DNA of 64,000 nucleotides from Lota lota (GCA_026745465.1 JACYXH010000175.1:2099501-2163500), one strand, 5' to 3'; shown: positions 1 through 40,087, counted from the first letter of the stretch. Numbers and translations: made by a program. The notes: a model not told the origin generated them from the sequence alone.

Positions 1-76
1 GCCTTCATTGACTTAATGGATGGGATGGAATGAAGAATGTATCGAACATTGAACGTATAGCTCCATTAAAACTCAC

Positions 77-174
77 CTCGAGGCTGTGCGCTGGAAGAGC
101 TGAGGTCCGACTCTCCTGTCAAAAGCTTGTTAAAGTCTACCCGGATTCCTTCGTCGGGGGCCGAAGAAATACAT
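77..174 (-). CDS. candidate coding exon, unknown protein
   Basis: This is a possible 98-nt internal exon. It has a good donor (CGAG|GTGAGT) at its low-coordinate end and a plausible acceptor (CACATTTAG) at 175-176. One frame stays open and reads C-I-S-S-A-P-D-E-G-I-R-V-D-F-N-K-L-L-T and on, with mixed composition unlike the repeats around it. I do not recognise the protein. It lies downstream of mical1 on the same strand and would belong to the next gene, beyond the window edge. Chance remains a serious alternative because an exon this short can arise in random sequence. Confidence 0.28.
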
Positions 175-496
175 CTAAATGTGGTCAAGTCAGAGATTAC
201 ATGCATTGGAGAACGCGGAGAGGAGGGGCTGAGAAGAATGCCACAAGTGCCTATCAACACTGGCTTCTGTTTCTGTTGCCACTGCATAGCGTTCAGGTTT
301 TTCCCCCACCACAAGTGCAGTTTTATAAAGGAGTCTGTGATGTGCACTAGCTGTTTTTCCCCCCCTCTCTCTCTCTCTATTTATTTTTTGTGTTGTGTTA
401 TAATACATCTATTTAGATGTGTGTATTTTTATATTTTCATTTCATATAGAGAGAACAGCAGAGAATAAGCAGGCAAGTAATCACAGAAGTGCCACA

Positions 497-705
497 ATGA
501 TTGGATATTGATCATAATGATTATTATTGATCGTAATGATTGGTTATTGATCATGAATGTTATTGCTCATAACGATTGGTTATTGATCATGATTGGTTAT
601 TAATAACAATGATTGGTTATTGATCATAATGATTGTTATTGATCATAATGATTGTTATTGATCATAATGAATGGTTATTGATCACAATGTTGATCACCCA
701 CTCCC
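497..705. repeat. ~20-bp minisatellite with TGATCA core
   Basis: About ten degenerate copies of a unit close to GGTTATTGATCATAATGATT follow one another. Each unit holds the palindrome TGATCA or a near version. Unit length varies from about 15 to 22 bases. There is no coding potential. Confidence 0.8.
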
Positions 706-880
706 ACAACATGATCAAAGCCTGTTCAGGCAGCCTACATGTGTCAGCTCTACCATGGACGCAGAGTAAGATTGAGCGAAACAGTGGCTGATGTTGTCAT
801 GGATACTGCTTCGTGAGGTCGTTTCAATTGTGACATTAGACACACACAAAAAGCATGAAACAAGTATCTGTCTCTTTCTC

Positions 881-1064
<184 letters not shown>

Positions 1065-4016
1065 CTGGCACTTGGTATAGAATGCAACATTATATTACAG
1101 ATTCCTGCACATAAGAAACTAAACAAAACAAGCTCAAAGACAAACCGAATGCGATAATAAGATGCCTAAGGAGTGGTGGCCACTCCTGGTGCAGTCTATG
1201 TGTGCTGCAGTGTTTGCGCTGAGTAAAGCCTCTACAAGGCCGTAGCCTTTCTGGTATAGGAATGAGAAAGAGGAATGTACAATCATCTTAGCGATCCTGC
1301 CGAGGTATTGGGGGAGTAGTATTTGAATCACGTCTCACTTCTTAGCGTACACAGTAGCACTATAAATTGTTTTCCTTTCAAGAAATGAATTTCCTCGAAG
1401 AGTTTACAAGGCGGTTTGTTTTCTAAATCTCTTGAGAATCGCGTATATTTATTTCAACAAAGAATCCTTTCCAGTAAAACCCCAAAACACGTTTTTGGTG
1501 TTTGTGGGGTAAACACGCATGTGTTTACCCACACAATAACTGTCACAAACACAACAGCTCCCTCTCTACCTTAAGAAAGAGTTATTCAAGAGCTAAGGAC
1601 AGTGGAAACCGTTTCCCAGCCTACACACCCTAGGATCACTTTGTTGATCCCATACCCGTTGCAGAAATGGCATCGCTGAAATTATAGAATAATCTTAGAA
1701 GAAATAAAAGAGATATACTTTTGTATATCAGTCTACAGGCCTACTCTGATTTAATGTGTTTGTGTACAGTTTTGGTGTATTTTTCTTCTTTTTACTCTTA
1801 TCAGAATCAATGCCCAAATTTGTTTTATTGTATGATGAATAATAGATGTACTGATTTGAATTATTAAAAATTGATTTCCTATGAAAAATGTCTAGGTCAA
1901 TTAAAACACCTGTTTCCTTTAAAAGTGTCCAATGCAATGCAAAATTATTGTACATTATGCAACAACAATTAATCTGTGGCCCTGGTAGGGCGCGCAAAGG
2001 TCATACCTTACATAACCTAATTGGTGCATGGGATCACGTGGGCAGCAACTCATTCTGTAGAAACTACAGTAGGTCTGTGTAGAATAACCGACCCTGCTGA
2101 GGCCATATTACACAACAGCTTCATTTATTCATACCCAGCATTGTTTGTTGCCGTGCGGGAATAAAAAGCACCCCACTCCCACCATGTATGAAGCTGAATC
2201 ATATTGTTAAATGCTGGACCAAAAGTTTGGTTAATATTTCTCTAAACCTTTCAGATGTGTTAAATTAACTAAGACCTGTTGTCACGCAATGGACACCCGT
2301 TCATCATCAGGTGGGCAGTGTTGGTATAACTCATTACAATTAATAACCTTTATTGTTCCATTTATGGTCACTGAAAAACAAGCTCCAGCCTCCACAAGCT
2401 TCCTCCATAAGGTCAAAAGGTATGGTACATATTTAGTCCCTAAATATGCATCATTTTTTCAAAATGAGGCCATTTCTGTAAGTGGTTCAGCATTTACTGT
2501 GGCGTGTGTTAATGGATAATGTCCCGCCTCCTACACTGGTCTTCTTCTACACACAACATCTAACCCTAACCCAAACATTCATCAAGTGGACCGGGTCATC
2601 AAGAAAACGTATGTCAACATGTTGTCCATATTGATACATTGATCAAAGTAATGACTATTCATAGTTTAAAAAGGTTTATTTCATGAAACCCTTTTTCACT
2701 TGCCTCTCTCTCACCACTCAAAGGTGCGGTAGAAAATCATTCAACTAGTACTGTTTGAAATTAATTCAGTCGAACATCTAGTGTGCTCAATTTGCTGACA
2801 TTGCATCTTCTTTTTTTACTTGCATTTATTCATCTGACCTTTTCAGAGTTTCTCAGAGCAGCAGTTGATTTCCCAAGAGTAGTTTTAGGTGTTTTCATGA
2901 GTTCAGTTGGGCATTATGAGGGTTATGGTTGTATAGTGTGGTCTAGCTTGGAGTATTACTATTATCATTATTATAAAAGAGGTGCTTGATAATCAGTGGA
3001 CCACTATGTGTGAAGATACAATCTTATGATCAATTGTTTCAATGTTGAAACACTAATAACAAAAAGTACAACGCACACCAAGAATGCAGAGCTATTATGT
3101 TGTCTCTCCCACCCGGACTGGACTTCAGAAGTTGAAGGGATGGGGATAGCCTGCCCCCTAGTGGTGAATAATTAGAACAGCAGGGGTAACTGATCCGATT
3201 TAATAACATGTCAAAGAACAGCGCTCAAGTGACTGTCACAGCTTTCACAAAAACACTGCAAAAAAACATCAGTTAACATCCCATATGCCTTAATTAGATA
3301 ATGCAGCTCAAAAGCTCAAACTCACCACAGGAAAATATAAACACCATAAAGTGCATGGTCTTTATTTTTATATATTTGTGAAGTGTTTGACAGAATGAAT
3401 ATTTAAGGCTTTTCATGAACATGAGATGGTTTTTCTCCTTAGCTTGAAAAAGTTTTTTTGTTCACCAGAAACAACAAGCTTCTGGTCTGCAAATGAAGCC
3501 TCATAGTCAATGGCTGAAATAAAATGGCTTCCCCTTCCTCCTCTGTGTTTCCTAGGGTTAGGGTTAGTTCAGCCTTAAGAGCAGCCTAACAGTTAAAGGC
3601 CATCGGTGAAAGAAACAGACTATATCATGAGAACTGAAGTCCTGAGAGCAGCTAGAAACATGCAATCCAAAAAAAGCAAAGAAAGTGGAACCGCTACATC
3701 AATGACAATGAATATATAAAAATGTATCTGTGAATTTAACTTATCTTTGTCCCATCATCTTTTATATATATCTATATTATAATATATATTCTTTAACACC
3801 AGGTCACCTCTAGAAGGACTTCTATGTAATATAGAAAAAGAACAATAGTAGTTTTTGTGTTTATCACGCCCCTGCGTTTAGAAGCACTGATTCTCGTAAT
3901 AATACATTAGATCAGATTTTTTTTCCATCTCATTCTTATCCAAAACCACAGCGAGCTCTGACACTAACATGAGGATCTCTATGGCATTCATTTTATATAC
4001 AAATATCTTGGCATGT
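1065..4016. other. intergenic, no gene seen
   Basis: This stretch is AT-rich spacer downstream of the mical1 polyadenylation region. All open frames are short and unlike proteins. A short telomere-like run (CCTAGGGTTAGGGTTAG) is at about 3553, and an AT-rich low-complexity patch is at 3760-3795. I see no RNA gene. Confidence 0.6.
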
Positions 4017-4017
4017 T

Positions 4018-4036
4018 TTTATTTCCTTATTTATTT
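4018..4036 (-). terminator. mical1 polyadenylation signal cluster
   Basis: Reading the minus strand, AATAAA occurs two or three times in overlapping fashion about 225-240 nt past the mical1 stop codon. This would give a short 3' UTR ending near position 4000. The signal type is standard; its use is inferred. Confidence 0.5.
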
Positions 4037-4258
4037 CAGTCCTACAGAATGTTGGATGGCCCAAATCCCTGGGGATCTGGGGCACTCGCTCCATCTTACT
4101 CCATCTCATTCCATCCACTCTCTCCTCTCTCCCCCATGTAAGGACCATCTTTGGCTTTTGTAGAAGCTTGTCATCACGTCACAGGCAAGAGGACCCCTTC
4201 CTTTCCCATATGTGTGTGTGTTTTGGTGCATCCCCCCCCCCCCCCCCCCCCAGCCCCT

Positions 4259-21357
<17,099 letters not shown>

Positions 21358-21407
21358 GGAGAACCCAAGGCGTCTTCCTTTTGTTTGTTAGTTGCTTTGA
21401 TGGTCAG
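21358..21407 (-). other. mical1: mical1 5' UTR part of first coding exon
   Basis: The acceptor TTTCTACAG ends at 21408 on the minus strand, leaving 50 nt of untranslated leader before the ATG. At least one non-coding exon must therefore lie upstream. Confidence 0.7.
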
Positions 21408-21854
21408 CTGTAGAAATGTAAAGAGAAACAAAACATTTTTGGAAATGTTATCTGGCAGGAAAAGGGGGGAGGGTTCTTCGGGAGTGTGGTTGAGACAGTG
21501 ACAGTGACAGAGACAGAGAGTCACAAACAAGAGGAAGTGAGATCATCTAAAGGGGACTAGTGTTATGTGCTGGCCTCTCTAGACATCACCATTTCCAGCC
21601 CTTCAGTATTGTAATACTAGCCTCAATTGTACTAGCCTAGCTTGTCTTCTGATTCATATGTTCCTACCCCCCCAGGTGGTTTCTGTGCATCTTTATGAGT
21701 AGCTCTCACAAACACACACACACACACAGGATGATGACTCATTCTAACACCAGGACTCAGCAGTCAGCGAGTCATTAGTTTGGCCAGGCAATAAACATGG
21801 TCTGGAATGTGTTACAACATCAAATATACGCATGAAAACTAAACCCTTGTAAAG

Positions 21855-22066
<212 letters not shown>

Positions 22067-22862
22067 AGTATGGCAGCTTGCATTGTATGAAAAAAATATA
22101 TATAATCACAATTTTTTTATTGTTTCTTCTACAGTACCGAAAGAGGAAGTATGTGGTACGATATTTAAACACTCCTGCCTATCAAGGATCCCAGAGACCT
22201 GGCTCAGGAAAACTACTCATTGCTAGAACAAAAGATAACTAACAATGTGGGGCCATCAACACAGGGTGAATCAACACTAATCAACAATAATTACCTAACC
22301 TATATTATTATTATCCTGTGTAATGATCAAGTATTGTCCACTAGTACACACCAGGTAACAGATGTATACATGTTCAGTTAGTACCCCTGTAATACCCTTA
22401 TTTAAAAAATAAATACATTCTGTGTGACAGAAATATGCTGTGTCTATTCGGAAGTGGGCGTGGCAATTTGAATGAAATCGAGATTGCTTTAATGATGACG
22501 CCTCAGGGTACATACTCAACTAGACGAAAGAGATGCAGTTGCAGGAAGAAAGGAAAAATAATAATTGTCAGGCTCCACGAGAACTAAGCATTACAAACAT
22601 GTTCCACTGCAATACATCATTTTGACACATTCTAAAAGAAGAAGAACACTAAATGAAAGCACAAACTACAAAACATTACACTGTGCCCACGATTTTTCTG
22701 TGGTTTCCACAGCGTTTCCTTGAACTCAACACTCGGCCCTCCCCTTCCTGGTGACACCATTTCTACAGACCACCAATTGACGGTGGTTCAACATCCTCAG
22801 CCCTAAACACCTCACACACACAACCTTGTAACTAGCACTGCCACAAAGCAAAGGGGAGATTA

Positions 22863-22865
<3 letters not shown>

Positions 22866-22947
<82 letters not shown>
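22866..22947. repeat. (TG)n microsatellite
   Basis: About 41 TG repeats in the presumed 5' intron of mical1. Confidence 0.97.
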
Positions 22948-22948
<1 letters not shown>

Positions 22949-23207
22949 AAGAGAATATAAGCTGCAGAAGACCAAACATGTGAAAACATGTTGTGGAGAC
23001 AGGGTTGAAAAAGGAATAACAGGTAAATTCAAACACTTGAAGTGGTGTATAGCCAACAGTAGACATAGAATACCTAGAATAATTGCAAAGCTGCAAAATA
23101 CAGAATTTGAACACACTTTACATACAGTTAGCATTTCATATATACAGTACATACAGTATTGTTATGTATAGCTTTTTAAAAGAAGCACAGGCATAGTCAA
23201 GGGGGAT

Positions 23208-23208
<1 letters not shown>

Positions 23209-23239
<31 letters not shown>
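23209..23239. repeat. poly-C run of 31
   Basis: A pure C homopolymer in the presumed first intron of mical1. Read length in the assembly may be inexact. Confidence 0.95.
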
Positions 23240-23240
<1 letters not shown>

Positions 23241-24631
23241 TGAAATATAGAAATACAATAATGCCAAATATTTATGAAATATCAAATGTTACGCCTATAG
23301 TTTAAATTAGGCCTTGAAAACTGACGTTACAAACCTTAATATAGTCAACAGGAACAAGATTACCTTTTAAACATACCTATACTAAATGAATCCTTCCATT
23401 TCCTGTGTACTTCTAAAAATAAATAACTGCCATAGACTGGCTTTCATGGACAAGATGTAACACAATTTTTAAAAGCATGTTGCAACTCACGATTGTCACC
23501 TTTATGCAACGTAAAACGCAATATATGAAGGCTGTCAATCTCCTTTCCAATTGCTCAGATGTGGTTATCCCTTTCCGTAGATTTTGAGATGGTGGTTGCT
23601 TTGCTGTGTTAAGAAGTTCACTCTGTAGGCCTATATGTGGTGATTTCTTGGCAATGTGACTGTAATGCAAATTTATTGTAATCGCTTAGGAGTGGAGACA
23701 CGAAAGAAGAGGCGATGAGGAAGATGTGTTTGCCATGTCTAAATTGGGTCATCAATAAGATCAATGGGAAATAAAAAGCTTTAATTTCTAGATATAACTT
23801 GGTTACTTATGTAAGGTAATTTATGTTTCTGAAGCGTTGTCATCTCCCACTTAAATGAATTCCTAGATACGCCACTGGCAGACACAAGCCATTATTACAC
23901 AGAAACACAAGTGTGAACATGACTTACATTTCTGAATAGCCCGGTCATGTTGAGGGGGCTACACAGGCAGCATTTAAAATGGAACCTGATTACAGAAGTT
24001 AGTTGCTTACCTTATATTAGCACATCGTGCATGCTAATTTGCTCTTGCAAGTCTCTAACAAGACAAGTGCGTTCACAACACAATCCACGCTGCAGGGCAG
24101 AAAAAAAAACGGAATGGGCGTGCTCGGATCAAAAGTTGCGGACAAAGAAACGGTGTGGTTAAATGGAAGTGATTTCATTTGTATCTGTGTTTGCCGTACG
24201 GTACTGAACCAGCTAGGCCTACTGCCCTTTCACTAATGTAGCCCATACCAACGATATGACAAACGTAACAGCGGTAGTTAAATGAGAATATTGATGTAGG
24301 CTAAACCATATACTTCATAATTTACACTGGGAGCGCTCGTTATTGTTAAGGAAATGCCTTATAGATAAAGACAACTAAAATAAGCCATCTAACAAACACC
24401 AAATAAACGATATAAAAGTAGCCAAAGTAAAGTTGTTCAATGCGAAGTAGACTATTTTCATTCGGTTTTCTTATGGTTTCCAATAGGCTATCGATTACGC
24501 TAAAAAAGGTGCGTCCGATTGCGCTGCCAGATTGAGTCAGGCCTATTATTAGCACAAGAATCAAATCAAAACGTCTAATCATGTAATGTATCTATATTCG
24601 GTATAGCTCTGTACGAACGCTATCAGCTCAC

Positions 24632-24710
24632 CTGTGAGCAGGTCACTCAAACACAAACTGCTCTTCCGGGACCTTCTAGTAACGCTAAACAAACACATGA
24701 CACGTGACGT
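24632..24710 (-). promoter_or_regulatory. mical1: candidate mical1 first exon and promoter
   Basis: An excellent donor (CACAG|GTGAGC) ends a possible non-coding exon at 24632. On the same strand CCGGAAG, an ETS core, lies at about 24663-24669. A CACGTG E-box overlapping TGACGT is at 24701-24709. Distance to the first coding exon would be 3.2 kb. A second possible donor (AAG|GTAAGC) at about 24010 is an alternative exon. The 5' end cannot be fixed by reading. Confidence 0.4.
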
Positions 24711-24745
24711 GCAGGTAAGCCACAAGGGATGTGACGGGACGGGAC

Positions 24746-24767
24746 GGGGGGGGGGGGGGGGGGGGGG
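24746..24767. repeat. poly-G run of 22
   Basis: The homopolymer directly abuts the outer edge of the left arm of the long inverted repeat and lies next to the candidate mical1 promoter. Confidence 0.95.
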
Positions 24768-24768
24768 T

Positions 24769-24908
24769 TTACTGTTTCATTAAAATAGAGAATAACTTCT
24801 CGGGACTCTAAGAATATAACACTTCTGCAATTTCAGTTCGTATCTTACTAAACAATGGCTATACTTTAAACGCCCTGCTTATCTTGCATACCAGACGCAC
24901 ATCTCGCA
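24769..24908 (+). repeat. long inverted repeat, left arm (140 bp)
   Basis: This is the reverse complement of 27500-27639, with one difference that I can see (ACGCAC here against the equivalent of ATGCAC). About 8 further matching bases follow after a 7-base offset. It is not low-complexity. Confidence 0.93.
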
Positions 24909-26244
24909 AAAAAGCAAGAGATGTGCAACTTCCAGGAGTGTTTTTCATCTAAAATAAATAGGCTACTCTTTCGCAGACTTTTTGGAAGTTGCCAACTTGC
25001 ATCGATTATAACTGGGTTTAAAATGATAAGGCTGTGTCATGAAAATAAAAGAATGAGTGAAGGATTACTGATAAAACGAATAACCTCACCAACACATTTG
25101 TCATTAAACCAATTTATTCAAACATTGTCCTTAATATTTTGAACAATAAGTCTGTAAGATTTAAACAAACACAGTTTACAGAAAAATCTTTAAATTCCCA
25201 TTGAATGCAGTAGAAAAGGGGATGTATAATATATTACAGATTGTAAAAATAACTGCATAGATAATACTATTTCAGGAACTGTTTCCATTGACTTGAAATC
25301 AAGGTTGCATAAACACATAATTAGAAAATATATATATTTTTTTCTCTTCCTTCAGACTGGGACGTGCTCATTGATAAGGCCCAGAATTTTTTTTATAGAT
25401 AAGAGAATGGTAGATTGTCTGGGGACAACAGACAAGCCAATGAATGAATGATGGCATAATCCAAGTCCACGGGACAACGTTCTTACAGCCCTACCTCTTA
25501 CCTACACGGGTCGTCAGTCCTACAGGAGGAATAAAAGCCTGAATCCCAGTGGTTGGTGAATTTTGTTGCACCATATGATAAAACACATGCGCATCATGCT
25601 AGTACAATAGTGTTATTGTTTGTTTTCTGAACTCAAAGACACATATGATGGGATGCCAGATTGTAAGTAAGATTATACAAGCTATTAATATGCTTATAAA
25701 TATCAGTCAAATTACCTTGGGAATACATGTTTTGAAAATATGTAAACAAAAGGGATGAATGATACACCAGCTATACATGAACACACTAGGCCAAGGGGCA
25801 CCTGAATGCATCTGAAAACAACACTTTGTTCAAAGAAAGTGTTGGTAATATGTTGCATTTGGTCAGATCAAGTACCATGGGATGGAATCCAGGGCTACAA
25901 TATTATACCAAGAAAGAAAAAACACAAATGAAGGTATTTTTGAAGGAATAAATAAAAAAAATGGTGATATGTACAATGTATCAGCAATATATGTACAATG
26001 CATTTTTTTCTGAAAGGCCAATCATCACTTATGCAAGTTGGAAAATGCTTTTCAGGCTTTCCCCCACAGGATAAATAAGAGCATTGCAATGATACATGAC
26101 CATCCACACCACAAGAACCAAGAAGGATCTGCCCCTACTAGATACACAGGGTAACAAATAAATTTGATTAGGGATTAAAAATGTACTTCTTAATCTGAAT
26201 TGAAAGAGTAACCAAATACTAAGATCAAACTGAAGAGCACTAAC

Positions 26245-26525
26245 TGCTAGGTTAGGGAAAGTTAGGGTTAGGAAAGAGCACTAACTACAGGGTTAGGGTT
26301 AGCATTAGGAAAGAGCACTAACTACAGGGTTAGGGAAGAGCACTAACTTCAGGGTTAGGGAAGAGGGTTAGGGTTAGGGAAGAGTGATAACTACAGGGTT
26401 AGGAACAAGCACTTACTACAGGGCTAGGGTAGGAAAGAGGGTAAGGTTTAGGGAAGAGCACTCACAGGGTTAGGAAGGGGGGTTATGGAAGAGCACTAAC
26501 TGGGGGGTTAGGGAACAGCAATAAG
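26245..26525. repeat. telomere-like minisatellite (AGGGTTAGGG / GAGCACTAACT)
   Basis: Degenerate units of about 26-40 bp combine GAAAGAGCACTAACTACA with one or two AGGGTTAGGG motifs, about nine times. The TTAGGG pieces resemble vertebrate telomere repeats but are embedded in a longer unit. Confidence 0.8.
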
Positions 26526-27499
26526 TACAGTACCAAAATGTTGAAGTATGACATCCCTTGGCTCAATTTGATGATAGATGGCCTTGTATGTTTGAGTAAA
26601 TGTTACTCTTTAAAGGAATACCACATCCAAAATGATAAGCTCATATGGAATCGTGGTGTCAGAAGGTCTTAAACACTTTGTTATTATTTGATCATTTGGA
26701 GTCATTGAATTTAGCAATAGTGGTTTATTAAGCAATGTTTCCACAATAAACGGTTTGGGAGCTCTTGTCAATAGATCCTTGTATTATGAAGTGATCTCAT
26801 ATCAGTTTGGTATAAACTGTCTGAAACAACCACAGAACCTGGTGGAATAAGATTTGATGAGAATCCCCCCTCCCCTCACATGCCAAAGTCAGACCCCACT
26901 GTTAGTAACGCTCAGTCATAAAAATACACCTTTAACCTTTTAACAGTGTACAAAAGAGCAGCAATGTTCTGGTCCCCTCCCCTGTACTGAGAAGAGCACC
27001 AGAGATCAGTAGTCAGTTCTTTATGTTAGAGACAGGATTAGAAGAGGATGGGGTTTACTTCTCCCTGTTGAATGTTACACTGGTCCAAGTCCTGGAGATC
27101 CATCCAGGTGACTGCATGTTGAGTTGAAGAAGTTGTACACAGGCCCGTGTCTGCCTCATTTCAAACCTCACAGCAGGTACGACTAACTAACTTACTATCC
27201 TCACTGGTGCAAAGTCATGGATGCTTCTAGAAACAAATATTAAACCAACCTTGAAAAAAGACTCCAGTTGATCCAGGTATAAACCCCACCCACACATTAA
27301 ATCAAAAAGTGTAAAGTCTATACAATTTTCACACACAAAACAAAAAAAATGGTTCTGTTAAATTCATGAACATCGGATGCTGCTTTAGTTTTTTGTTCTT
27401 AATTGGAAGACAAAGTTAATAAATGACACAAGTTTGGAGTTTCAAACATGATCCTGAAATGAAACTTTCAGCAGGACATTGATGGTTCCTCATCTCTTA

Positions 27500-27639
27500 T
27501 GCGAGATGTGCATCTGGTATGCAAGATAAGCAGGGCGTTTAAAGTATAGCCATTGTTTAGTAAGATACGAACTGAAATTGCAGAAGTGTTATATTCTTAG
27601 AGTCCCGAGAAGTTATTCTCTATTTTAATGAAACAGTAA
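27500..27639 (-). repeat. long inverted repeat, right arm (140 bp)
   Basis: Partner of 24769-24908, in inverted orientation, 2.59 kb away. It falls about 560 nt past the src stop codon, so it is probably within the src 3' UTR. An ATTAAA on the src strand lies inside it near 27624-27629. Confidence 0.93.
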
Positions 27640-28047
27640 CCCCTCTTTTACTGCACACGTTTGGAAATCTTCCCAAGCATGTCAAAGTCAGGCACAGGGT
27701 TTTAACCCCTCTACCAGGTATAAATTCCCAGGTCTGAAGTACCATGAAGACGCTTTTTAAAAAGAGGAGTGTCTGCAAAAAATCTATAATAAAGGATTCT
27801 TCGCTGCATTGACAAATCCTGCTTGATTAAAGCTTGACACGCGAGCAAACACAGTCTAATGTACCATAGGCTTCCAAATGATAATACAATAGTGAGGTGA
27901 ACACCACACAACTCATTTGGAAGTCAGAGGTGAATGTAACTATGGTATCCCTAAAGAGAGAGAGGCAGATTGTGAAAATGGATGATGCATGGTCTCTCTC
28001 TCTCTTTCTATCTCAGGCTATACATGCACATATCATAACGCCTCTTT

Positions 28048-28198
<151 letters not shown>

Positions 28199-28199
28199 C

Positions 28200-37333
<9,134 letters not shown>

Positions 37334-37886
37334 GGCCTAGGCCTATGAGACAAAACACACATGGAGATAGTAAGCGAGCAGACCAGACAATAACAATTGT
37401 TCAGACGTTTCTCTTTGGGACCATCACTGCCCTGTGATGACCCGTACCTCCTGAATTCAATTCTGCAGACGTAAATTCACAGAAGGCGCGCCATGCACCA
37501 CCTTCTGCACATGTGCAGTGTGGATGGGGCGTGCGGCACGGACCACGGTGCCATCCGGGAGATCAGTCATGCATTCCCAGGACACATTCCTGGGGCCAGG
37601 CTGATGCCAGATGCAGTAACCAGAGATCGGCGAAGACCTGCAAGAGCCGCCGCAGTGTCATGAAGACCCACAAAAACCAACACCCCAGGGATGCCCCCCA
37701 GCAGCTGTCAGTCCACTGCCTTAAACGCCTCCACCACCGGAACCGACACAAGGCATACATGCCGAACACACCCTGCCTGCATGAATACATACGACTATAA
37801 AATGCACTCTTCAGACGCATAAGAGACAAGAGATAAGCGTGCATGGGGGGTGGGGTTGAATTTAATTAGTTTGGATAGACATACAG

Positions 37887-38094
<208 letters not shown>

Positions 38095-39275
38095 GGGAAA
38101 CTGCAAGAGAAGTAGGCGTTGAGCGTGGAGTACCTGAGTACCTGACTTTCGCCTCATCCTGGCAAAAACGACACACTTAATGTCAACCATCAAATGCAGC
38201 CTCTCTTACTTACTACCTTATCCATCGCTCGCTCTCATTTCACTCTAAATTCTCAAGCCTTGCTGCTTACTCAGGCATGCGTTAAGTATCTCTGGCCTGT
38301 GTAATGACAGCTTAGAAGCAGGGAAATCATTATGCTAAGCCAAGGATAATTTAGGGACTCAAGCCCTCGCTATCATGGACCGATACATGGCTATGGAATA
38401 CATATTCACATACTGCATTTGTGTTTGTAGCTCAAAGGAAAATGAGTAACACGACTCAATAAGAATAAATACTATTGAAATGCCTTGTGAATGAGTAATA
38501 GAGAAAGCTAAATGGGTGGAAATTAAGTGTTAAATGTGTGTGTTCTCCTGCATCATAGCGCATTCACAATCATATGTTGCACTACTAGCAGACAATCTTT
38601 GTAAAGCTCTTCCACCAGATAGTTGGATGGTTAATGAGGAAGGGTATTGTTACATTACTTTGTTTACATTGTTAGTTAGCTGAAAAAAGTCATTTCAAAT
38701 TCTGAACCAATTAATGCTTTTGACTAATAGACATTGTCTGTTGTGACTCACTATACTCTTCATGCCATTGCTGTGTCAGGGGGATAAAAAGAGTGAGGTC
38801 TGAGCGGAAATAAACATGAGGCAGCTATAAGGAGTGATGAAAGTGGTGGGGTTGCTTCCGATTCCTTCTTACTTTGGTTTCAAAACAAAGGCCTCCATTG
38901 TCGGTGGAAAGCACGCGACAAACACAAGACTCAGTGGGTAGAGAGAACATGGTACAGTTAGTTAGCCTGTCCTGGACACTTTGGTCCTCAGAAGTCTGTC
39001 CCAACACACAAGCAGTCGCAAAGACAAATACCCGTCTTCCACTGGCAAACCAAACTCAGGATGCTGAGTTTGGTGTGTGTATTAATGTGTGCCGGGGTGT
39101 TGTTTCCGATTTAGCAACGGGCCCGGGTGAAGACTGAGGCTGATCTAGGTCCAGTCTAGCCTGCGGTGCAGCACCCCGATAGGCGTGTTCTCTGTGGGAA
39201 GCAGCCTGCAAGAGTATCCCCCCTCTGGCGCAAGGCAGGGGGCTGAGAAGGGTAGAGGGTGATCGCAGTGGAAAT

Positions 39276-39289
<14 letters not shown>

Positions 39290-39321
<32 letters not shown>
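39290..39321. repeat. poly-G run of about 32
   Basis: It follows directly on a short (TG)n tract. It is among the longest homopolymers in the window. Confidence 0.95.
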
Positions 39322-39322
<1 letters not shown>

Positions 39323-40087
39323 TGTGTTTAATTATGCACCAGATCTGGCAAGCCATTCCAAATCTCACAGGCTTTGAACGGGAAGTCTTTCTTCCCAGAA
39401 TCTCTGCTGCATGCTTGTATTTTTCTGAACAGCTCACTGCATGGCTGTTACAGAGGATTTTGGATGGAATTAATACAATCTAGGCTACAGTAACACAACC
39501 GGTATTCTCCTAATGGCATCCAAACAGTGAACCCACTGACCCAGAAAACGTCTCCAATGTAATGGCTGGGGTTTACCTTCGGGTTCGAACATTGCACCCC
39601 TCCACTCTATTTTATTGCAGCCATTTTGGATCAAATTAAAGCCATTGGGTTTGATTAAGATATTCTCAATACTCTCTGCAGTACACTGCATGGACTAGAG
39701 AAGTCATGAGAAAAAGAGATTGTGAAACTCTCCCAGGAGGTTCGGCAGGTCGGGGCACGCATGATGGGAAGGATGATAACTACAGTGTCTTTGTCTAAGA
39801 ACTCTGTTGGGACGTGTCCCTGCAGAGCTTCCCTGCTCAACAGCCAAACAACTCTTAGGGCCTGGGGGGGGGGGGGGGGGGTCGTTTGTTATTTTGAATG
39901 ACAATGGACTCAACAACAGTGAGTTTGTATCCTTTACCGTATTAGGTAGTTTATGATAGAGTAGAGAGGACAGCTGGTCAGCGATGGCTTGTTGACCCGT
40001 CATCATCATTATTATTATTATATACGACAGTACAATATCAAATCCTACATGCGGTTGAAAGCAGGAGAATGCTTTGTGTCATGGCGT

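Noticed and set aside
26245..26525. Relic telomere
   Set aside because: TTAGGG words are single or double within longer, degenerate units rather than a pure array.
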